Shown piece after piece: positions 58,901 through 64,000 of a DNA stretch of 64,000 nt (positions are counted from its first letter, which is position 1; the number at the start of each line of letters is the position of its first letter). The stretch lies in contig CM049307.1 of NCBI GenBank assembly GCA_026874595.1, positions 44,710,362 to 44,774,361 of the forward strand. Reading direction: 5' to 3'. The stretch comes from Sipunculus nudus. Its lineage: Eukaryota > Annelida > Sipuncula > Golfingiida > Sipunculidae. The position numbers and the translations under genes were made by a program. Under the pieces are notes generated by a model, which saw only the letters and a program-made list of their open reading frames with translations, did not search any database and was not told the DNA's origin.

Positions 58901-61900
58901 TAACATATAACTGAAATATCACTGTTTTTTATTGGAGTTATTTATCATATGTAAACAATAACCAAGCCAGTAGCCGCACTACTCCACATAGGGGTGCATT
59001 ACATTTGATTTTAAATGAAACTACGCATCTTCATGTTTTCAAATAGAAAACGACGCCTTCTTTCGGACAAAACTGTAGTTAGAATAATAACTGTTATCCA
59101 GCAGTACTATGGCCTCTTTATCTCGTAGTGCATCCGTCTCCGCTGAATATAAGTCCATTGTGGTTGTATGTACTCGAAATATTTGTTTGCCAAACACCAG
59201 GATAAATGTTTCGACCGGTGAAAGCGGAATTTTGCCCAGCCGTTATGTGTTATCGCCCACAATGTCATGCTCGGCACGTCGCCAACATACACGGCTCCTA
59301 TTGTTTAGGACTGCAGTAGAAGCTCAAAGTGGGAAAAAGTAGAAAAATGAAATGAATTATTAGGAATGGTAGGCCACCGTGTTATAAGTGTAGAATAAAA
59401 CCATTATATCTTTAACATCTTTTTTTGAAAAGACGATAACTGGAGTAGATCATTCAATATTATTAGTTTACAGCATCACCATGATCATATTTACTGTCAG
59501 TTTGAACGCTAATGGCTTAGTTGCTCGACCGCCGCCGTGTTTAGAAACGACAAAACATCAACCCTTACCTCTACCCACAGTTACCATACCAGCATGTAGG
59601 AACACCGCCAGCTGAAGACGTTAAATTTATATGCGGTAATTAATTCCCCCTCCACTGCTCTGATTGTAGTACGGCTGGGTGGATTTTGCATGTTGTCAGT
59701 TTTTTTATGGTCGAAGCAATACCTCATCGGACTAAATTCTTTTGGACTGAATGAGCATGGCAACATTACTTTAGACACGACTTGGAACAAGAGGTATAAA
59801 ACCAAAAATGTTAATACCTTTATCGCTTCAACAAAAGCTTCACCATGCTTACCATGTTTAAACTAGTATATAGTAGATTTAAGATTTATTTATAAGGAAG
59901 CAAATCAAGGAGGTTACGTAAAGGACGGGGCTCCTGGCAAAGATGGGCTTGGCACACCTCAAGCTATATGATCTTGCAGAAAGTATGTTCCGTATGGCTC
60001 ACCATGTCCTACATATTCTTCACACAGTGGCCCTCTGTAAATTTCTTTGCATTTGCAAGAGCCCGTCTCTTTATTACAAGTAGAGTTGGCACAATTTGTT
60101 GGACAGGTCATGTTACAGTAGTACCCGTGGGTCCCGCCAGGGCATGCTGCAAGTTTTAAAGCATAGCAGATAGCATGTACGCACGTGTACAAAGTGAGCA
60201 AAAGGGCATGTTAGTTGCAAGATTAATATAAACAAAAATCAGCCGATCACTTAAGGTCTTAGTATCATCTAAATAAAATTATTGTATTAAAAAAAACTGG
60301 TGAATCCATAAGACCTTATTAAATCTACCTGGTCACAAAATCATGTTGCTAACATTATGTTTCATGATTTAAAAGTATAATTTAACCCGTCAACCGTACA
60401 TGGAATGTATACAAAAGCACCTTACGCCTGAACGAACACATTCTTAACTTTCCATTGGCCAATTAAATAGAGGTGGTCCGTGATATAAAGATGATAAATT
60501 AACAATAAAAAACATAGAGATAACTGTATATATTTTAAGACCAAGTTGTTAAATGCCCTCTTGTTGCCACATGTGAGATATATCTCATTTATTTTGTAAA
60601 AAAAATGAAAATTTTGCTTTATATTTTACCATCTTTAAAGTAACAAGAAAGACATAATTTATATATAGCAGATCTAATAGAGGATAACCTGTGGGTTCAT
60701 AATGTTTTAAAAATTTATTTTAATATAAAATATAAAGCTCAGTTGATGCAAGGTTATTTGATGATACTCCGACCCAAAGCGTAAATACAGAAAAATGCAG
60801 AAAAATACATGAACCCATGCATGTTTCTAAAGGATTACATTTTGAACTTAATTTTTGAGTATACCGATGGCGCCTTCTTCAGAATGGCTGAGATGCTGCA
60901 GAGGAGTCAAACGTTAGAGACAAAATGTAAAACCCCGTGGTTTTATATCTGCCTGACGACCCAGCGTAATGTGGACAGAAATGTTTCAATAATATCGCTG
61001 CATGGCTCCATTTTCTTTAGTTGTACAAGGCGATATATTAAATGAAATGTTTCCCTGTTTATTCCCAACGCAACCTGTTAATGTTGATGTTGGAATGATT
61101 TGTTATTAGAGATGCAGAGTAAAGTCTGCTGCAAGGATCGCAAACATCGGTTAAAAAGGTTATCATTTCACAACATGCATGAAAATGAAATGTTGATCTA
61201 ACTAAGGAAGTTTTATTATATTAAACTTTTCTGTTCCTGAAATAAAGGTATTGCATTAAACACATTGTATGGCTTGAACTTTGTTTGAATAAAACCGAGT
61301 CCATAATATCATATAAATTGTCGGTTCAATAAATGAACAATACAAACTAACCTTGAAAATGGTAACGCCTTATGCTAACAGAGGGAGAATGCAGTGAACA
61401 CGACAAGTGTAGAAACCATTTGCAAGTGTATCTTTATTAGTAACTGATTTTAAATATATCTAACAATCACATACATAATACATATATGGCAGAGACAATC
61501 GGCAATGATGCCAGAGTTAATGCGTAAAATTAGAATACGGAATACATATATATCTTTCCGACTGAAATTCCATCGTCGGATATTTATTTCCTCTCACGAA
61601 TCTTTACGATTTCATCATATACTTCCACCATATACCAGCGTTAGTGGCACCTACGTGACGCAGGACTTTGTACAGAGATGGAAAACAATGATAAACTGAC
61701 ACGATATACAAAAAAACTTGCCTCAAGGACCCTAACCACACAGTTTTATTTGAATCCATCCATTATGCTTAAGAAAAAGCATGCCTACCGCTACCACTAA
61801 CCAACACACAGGCAGACGAAGATACAGAAAAGGGTAAAAATATATTTTCGATTAATATGTTTACCTATGAAATCGACTATGTAATACTTACGATCAGAAC

Positions 61901-62639
61901 AGGTGTGGCCGGTAAAGCCAGACCGGCAGGTGCACGTTCCGTTTACGTGATCACATGGTCCATCACACCCTGAGCTGCAGGACGATGTGCAGTTGATCCC
62001 GTACTGGCCTTTATTACACTCTAGTAAAATACATGTATACACAACAAACATAATGGTAGGGGTTCATGAGGGCTAAAGATTCCCACGATTTTCTTTCACA
62101 TAGGACGAGGGGGACACCCCTACCCCTCAATTGTGTGTGTGTGTGTGGGGGGGGGGGGGGGATTAGGCGTAATTTACAACCACACCATTCACCAACCGAA
62201 ATTTCTGGATCCACCATCGTACACCCTGATGATTTTTAATCAAATTAGCAAACCATGCAGCGTTTACACATTAATGTGTTATCTGTTCACTTTACAGTTC
62301 TTACGATAAGAACAGCGTCACTTTTAAACTTCTGGTTAAAAGAACTTTCGTGAATTTAATAATGTTACTCTTTGGATTTAATGGATAACATGGGATAACA
62401 GGGTATAGGTAATATTTGTTATTCTTTTTTTCATTAGTTCTCAACTAAAATACCAAGGATTGTAATGTAACAAAAAATTACAGATTAAAAAATTAGAGAC
62501 CCACCTTGTTCACACAGCGAGGGTTCGAACCCCGCCTTGCACAAACAATATCCTGTTTCTTTATCACATTTTTCTCTGTTCTCGCAGTTTGCTGAGCAGG
62601 TCATATTACACGATGGTCCATAATATCCAGGACTGCATT
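44998..62639 (-). CDS. RPTP-B: EGF receptor-type protein tyrosine phosphatase (20 exons seen, 5' end outside window)
   Basis: Paralogue of RPTP-A and predicted single-pass receptor phosphatase. Joined exons give one unbroken frame of 795 residues ending in TGA (44998-45000). Order: EGF-like 1-45, 46-88 and 89-136; transmembrane segment about 142-167; juxtamembrane to 255; PTP D1 256-536; PTP D2 537-795. D1 has Asp415 of WPD, Cys447 and Arg453 of [10 protein letters not shown], and Gln491, so it should be active. D2 reads HCRYGLAESG, with Cys725 kept but Glu731 in place of the arginine, so it should be inactive. Fourteen of the sixteen pairs of exons downstream of the transmembrane pair... see individual entries: most have exactly the same length as in RPTP-A. 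More EGF exons and the signal peptide are expected at higher coordinates. Confidence 0.93.
45197..45332 (-). CDS. RPTP-B exon: D2 degenerate P-loop
   Basis: 136 bases, phase 2 in, phase 0 out. After HCR it reads YGLAESGLFCALMQMCDKIK, with Glu731 where active PTPs have arginine, and ends PGFVQTP, which keeps a Q-loop-like glutamine that RPTP-A D2 lacks. Confidence 0.96.
45790..47400. repeat. 330-bp satellite array in an RPTP-B intron
   Basis: About five units. AAGAACCAGAGGAAGAAAAT recurs at about 46102, 46432 and 46762, exactly 330 bases apart. The two central units are almost identical over their whole length, while the outer units (from about 45793 and 47103) are more diverged and differ in length. 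Each unit carries GCGCCCATTAGCGGCCATAT. Open frames of about 90 codons on the minus strand are copies of the repeat, not genes. Confidence 0.93.
47909..48057 (-). CDS. RPTP-B exon: D2, degenerate WPD region and P-loop cysteine
   Basis: 149 bases, phase 0 in, phase 2 out. Reads KGEEGQIVQIAVNSENDTGS and ends ILIHC plus AG. No WPD motif. Three bases shorter than the RPTP-A exon. Confidence 0.94.
48193..49771. mobile_element. Non-autonomous hAT-type transposon, 1,579 bp, with 8-bp target duplication
   Basis: The element begins TAGGGCCCAGCGCGGGGC and ends with the complement of TAGGGCCCTGCGTGGGCT. It is flanked on both sides by the direct repeat ATAACTAT (48185-48192 and 49772-49779). An 8-bp target duplication with short TAG/CAG-type inverted termini is the hallmark of hAT elements (established). 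GCGGGGCGGGCTGCGGG-type words are packed inside both ends. The interior has no transposase frame. It lies in the RPTP-B intron between 48057 and 49807. Confidence 0.9.
48288..48305. repeat. Poly-G tract inside hAT element
   Basis: About 18 consecutive G residues within the left subterminal GC-rich region. Confidence 0.9.
49807..49923 (-). CDS. RPTP-B exon: D2
   Basis: 117 bases, phase 0-0. Reads EFPSYTPESSNKVGPFSVNC and ends YRCK. Six bases longer than its RPTP-A counterpart. Confidence 0.93.
49929..49984. repeat. (TA)n microsatellite
   Basis: TA tract adjoining the acceptor of the RPTP-B exon at 49807-49923. Confidence 0.95.
49990..50580. other. Intron of RPTP-B
   Basis: No exon seen. A short (TATCT)n tract lies near 50111-50130. 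Confidence 0.5.
50588..50716 (-). CDS. RPTP-B exon: D2
   Basis: 129 bases, phase 0-0. Reads SQDRKDGLLVTQSPMSTTVV and continues DFWRMVLDYKCEVIVAL. Same length as the RPTP-A exon. Confidence 0.95.
50720..51220. other. Intron of RPTP-B
   Basis: Nothing recognised. Confidence 0.5.
51225..51398 (-). CDS. RPTP-B exon: start of D2
   Basis: 174 bases, phase 0-0. Contains [20 protein letters not shown]. The KNR element kept by RPTP-A is degenerate here (HKNRPEAPMP). Confidence 0.95.
51400..51850. other. Intron of RPTP-B
   Basis: Nothing recognised. Confidence 0.5.
51851..51979 (-). CDS. RPTP-B exon: end of D1
   Basis: 129 bases, phase 0-0. Starts DQYIFIHEALMEALNCGKIV, closing D1, then an acidic linker to D2. 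Confidence 0.95.
51985..52415. other. Intron of RPTP-B
   Basis: Nothing recognised. Confidence 0.5.
52418..52553 (-). CDS. RPTP-B exon: D1 P-loop arginine and Q loop
   Basis: 136 bases, phase 2 in. Completes [17 protein letters not shown] and ends HRICMVQSL with the Q-loop glutamine. Donor CTG|gttaga. Confidence 0.97.
52560..52985. other. Intron splitting the D1 P-loop of RPTP-B
   Basis: Same position as in RPTP-A. Nothing else recognised. Confidence 0.6.
52988..53136 (-). CDS. RPTP-B exon: D1 WPD loop and catalytic cysteine
   Basis: 149 bases, phase 0 in, phase 2 out. Contains [12 protein letters not shown] and ends TVVHC plus AG. Confidence 0.97.
53140..53505. other. Intron of RPTP-B
   Basis: Nothing recognised. 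Confidence 0.5.
53508..53630 (-). CDS. RPTP-B exon: D1
   Basis: 123 bases, phase 0-0. Starts SKCERYWPEKDEPVQFGDIN and ends LDIQK: the KCxxYWP element. Confidence 0.96.
53823..53926 (-). CDS. RPTP-B exon: D1
   Basis: 104 bases, matching RPTP-A exactly. Reads GPVDGAVADFLHMLWENNVP and ends EDKKAG. The donor GGT|gtttta is weak, but it is the one that keeps phase 0 and the alignment to RPTP-A. Confidence 0.92.
53930..54500. other. Intron of RPTP-B
   Basis: Nothing recognised. Open frames here lack domain features. Confidence 0.5.
54505..54541 (-). CDS. RPTP-B exon: D1, 37-base micro-exon
   Basis: Reads GYEKSDQFIAAQ, then G at the junction. Acceptor ctttttcag, donor CAAG|gtatgt. Confidence 0.95.
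54545..54900. other. Intron of RPTP-B
   Basis: AT-rich, nothing recognised. Confidence 0.5.
54904..54980 (-). CDS. RPTP-B exon: D1
   Basis: 77 bases, phase 1 in, phase 0 out. Reads YDKNRVILHTKKDKNSSDYI and continues NASYIP. Confidence 0.96.
55160..56430 (-). repeat. Tandem repeat family R1, minus orientation, in RPTP-B intron
   Basis: About four units, read inverted relative to 14530-15870. The GGTGGTGCCACCAGTCTG-like palindrome recurs near 55452, 55783 and 56113, about 330 bases apart. The block beginning near 55167 is the complement of the GAGCGTCATGA...GGTCACTTGTTG end sequence seen at 15846. Open frames on either strand come from the repeat. Confidence 0.8.
56599..56686 (-). CDS. RPTP-B exon: D1 start
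   Basis: 88 bases, phase 0 in, phase 1 out. Ends ENLPKNRFKNVVP, the opening motif of PTP D1. Confidence 0.95.
56690..57168. other. Intron of RPTP-B
   Basis: Nothing recognised. Confidence 0.5.
57172..57392 (-). CDS. RPTP-B exon: juxtamembrane segment
   Basis: 221 bases, phase 1 in, phase 0 out. Reads RAVNSNNFLAANGTETGAGS, then a proline- and glycine-rich stretch, SEYYNYAIQF, and LPDYIKYKAGIQTGFEDEFK. 24 bases longer than in RPTP-A. The paired tyrosines are possible phosphorylation sites (inference). Confidence 0.93.
57400..57735. other. Intron of RPTP-B
   Basis: Nothing recognised. Confidence 0.5.
57741..57775 (-). CDS. RPTP-B exon: juxtamembrane micro-exon
   Basis: 35 bases, phase 2 in, phase 1 out. 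Reads RRGEQDGYRKQ. 18 bases (six codons) shorter than the RPTP-A exon. Confidence 0.88.
57900..57999 (-). CDS. RPTP-B exon: transmembrane helix
   Basis: 100 bases, phase 1 in, phase 2 out. Reads GNVGH, then a long hydrophobic run (LVLVGSVVGVLTAVAVLIAI...), then RKR as stop-transfer. Confidence 0.93.
58010..60000. other. 2-kb intron of RPTP-B
   Basis: Separates the transmembrane exon from the EGF exons. No further EGF exon or recognised mobile element was found. Confidence 0.5.
60003..60146 (-). CDS. RPTP-B exon: membrane-proximal EGF-like module
   Basis: 144 bases, phase 1-1, donor CATG|gtgagc. Reads ACPGGTHGYYCNMTCPTNCA (first residue set by the splice) and continues TCNKETGSCKCKEIYRGPLC. 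Confidence 0.93.
60150..61885. other. 1.7-kb intron of RPTP-B
   Basis: No exon seen. RPTP-A has an extra 141-base EGF exon at the equivalent position; no counterpart was found here. Confidence 0.5.
61892..62020 (-). CDS. RPTP-B exon: EGF-like module
   Basis: 129 bases, phase 1-1. Reads ECNKGQYGINCTSSCSSGCD and continues CDHVNGTCTCRSGFTGHTC. Same length as RPTP-A 26251-26379, but with a normal gtaagt donor. Confidence 0.95.
62132..62161. repeat. (GT)n then poly-G tract
   Basis: About eight GT units followed by about 15 G residues, in an RPTP-B intron. Confidence 0.9.
62505..62639 (-). CDS. RPTP-B exon: EGF-like module (most 5' exon recognised)
   Basis: 135 bases, phase 1-1. Reads ECSPGYYGPSCNMTCSANCE and continues KCDKETGYCLCKAGFEPSLC. 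It needs a base from an upstream exon, so the gene continues to higher coordinates. Confidence 0.95.
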
Positions 62640-62984
62640 CTGACAACGCAGAAAATAAGCCATGAAAAAGGAGATGATTAATTGTTACTTATCATTCATA
62701 TGTGAACATACCCTTCTTTATTACTGATTGATAACTAGGAAACCTTTTTTAATCTAATTTATCAATGAATCAATGAAGAAAGATAATGTATCACTCGCTT
62801 TTATTCAAATAAAATGCAAAATATACAAACTATGAAGAATATAAATAGTAATCAAATGTTACATGCATGTGGACTTGGAATAGTTTATAAGATGTTTTAT
62901 GATCAGAGTACCGTTTGGAGTACTATTTTGATATAACCTTACAAAAATAAATGTAGCATGTCGCTTTTATTGGCCAAGTTTCTG

Positions 62985-63065
62985 GCATTCCACCTGTACA
63001 TTTTGTTGGGACAATTGCAAGACCAGTGGAGGTAATTCGGCAGACACTTTTCTTGTACATAAGCC
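62985..63065 (-). pseudogene. Possible decayed EGF exon upstream of RPTP-B
   Basis: One minus-strand frame reads KCLPNYLHWSC, then NCPNKM. This resembles the ECSPGYYGPSCNMTCSANC start of the next exon, but no acceptor, donor or full cysteine set is present. A relic is possible; chance similarity cannot be excluded. Confidence 0.25.
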
Positions 63066-63069
63066 AGCC

Positions 63070-64000
63070 GTAGAACTGTATGCTTGCAATGACATTGATT
63101 TTGTTTAAATATTGATCTCCGAAGTTATGATGTTAATAACTGTAATTGTTGGATTTTCCCCTCCAGCTTGTAGATTAACAGACGTTAAGGGGGAACATGA
63201 CACTTTACTGGCGCCCCCTACTGATGACACTACAAACTAAGAATATCTGGTATTATTATATTGTCATGAGGCTACATATTTTGCCGTTTGTGACTTTTGT
63301 TGTCATGAAAACGTCATCGCTTCAGAGCATCATTTGTGAAAAGTAACTAGGATGAACAATAATTGTAGGAATGCTTAGTGTAACAGTTTATTTAATAATT
63401 TTATAAATAGTACCAAATATTTACATAGAAATTTTCAAACAGAATAACACAAGAAGAGGCTCACGTGTAGGAATATGCCAAAGACTATCTTGTCAACTGT
63501 CAGTTTCGACAGTTGCAAGTAGATGATAAAAAAAAGAACATAAATATCACCATATTATTGTAAGTGACACTGATGGTGTAATTCTGAAGAGATAATTAGT
63601 ATATACCCATCGTTTTTTAGTGCTGATATTTATATTTCTTTTTATATGGGCATCTTAAAAGCTGATCATATATTGTTGACGCCAGAAGCCTTTTATATGT
63701 GGACTTGTTCTCTGTCTCACAACCACCAGCGCCACCTTTAGGGGATTTTCTAAACTAATAATGTCCAAAATGATCATATTTTTGCCTTATATTTTAAAAT
63801 TTAACCCATTGACATACACATTTTTGTCTTTAAATAAGATTGATATTTAATTCTGCATGTTTATTTAGAATATTATGAAAAATACATTGGTCAGTTTTCT
63901 AAAATATGTAACTCCTCCCTCAGTTATAATATCATATAAAAGCCCACCTTGAGTATCCATTTTCTACCTCATATAAAGCAAAAATAAGCACAGCGACCCC
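63070..64000. other. Window end, nothing recognised
   Basis: Probably intronic or 5'-flanking DNA of RPTP-B. No EGF-like exon or signal peptide seen. Confidence 0.4.

Noticed and set aside
1-64000. CRISPR arrays, prokaryotic operons, phage or defence systems
   Set aside because: Gene structure is plainly spliced eukaryotic. The tandem repeats are satellites or minisatellites, not repeat-spacer arrays.

Overview
The window looks like nuclear DNA of an invertebrate, most likely a marine bivalve mollusc (inference). It is AT-rich and has many long (TA)n tracts, a tRNA-derived SINE, cut-and-paste transposon relics and satellite-like arrays. Its genes are split into many short exons bounded by GT...AG introns. 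No operons, rRNA genes or functional tRNA genes were seen.

Layout. (1) 383-1608, plus strand: last exons of an unidentified gene whose C-terminal tail is rich in YxxI/YxxV/YxxL motifs. (2) 1.6-16.5 kb: intergenic or 5'-intronic DNA with a SINE, duplicated poly-C repeats, a 182-bp pogo/Tigger-like MITE and a ~335-bp tandem repeat. (3) 16583-39935, plus strand: receptor-type protein tyrosine phosphatase gene A (RPTP-A). I can assemble 31 exons in one unbroken frame (1,337 residues). They encode an EGF-like module, a kringle, twelve more EGF-like modules, one transmembrane helix and two PTP domains. The N-terminal exon(s) with the signal peptide were not found. (4) 39.9-45.0 kb: convergent intergenic region, mostly divergent tandem repeats. 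(5) 62639-44998, minus strand: paralogue RPTP-B. I can assemble 20 exons in one unbroken frame (795 residues): three EGF-like modules, one transmembrane helix and two PTP domains. Its 5' end lies beyond the window.

The two phosphatase genes stand tail to tail. Intracellular exon lengths and intron phases are almost all identical, so they come from an inverted duplication. In both, domain D1 keeps the WPD aspartate, the CX5R cysteine and arginine, and the Q-loop glutamine, so it should be an active tyrosine phosphatase. In both, D2 keeps the cysteine but has lost the arginine (His in A, Glu in B) and the WPD motif, so D2 is a pseudophosphatase. The ectodomains differ strongly. RPTP-A carries a recently amplified run of near-identical 141-bp EGF exons, including a dead exon with an in-frame stop, plus the kringle.

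The introns hold the mobile DNA: a 1,579-bp hAT-type element with an 8-bp target duplication (48193-49771), a 330-bp satellite array (45.8-47.4 kb), a 63-bp minisatellite (30964-31194), a Tc1-like relic and the GGTGGCGCCACC-bearing repeats. All exon boundaries were read by eye from splice consensus, phase continuity and comparison of the two paralogues.
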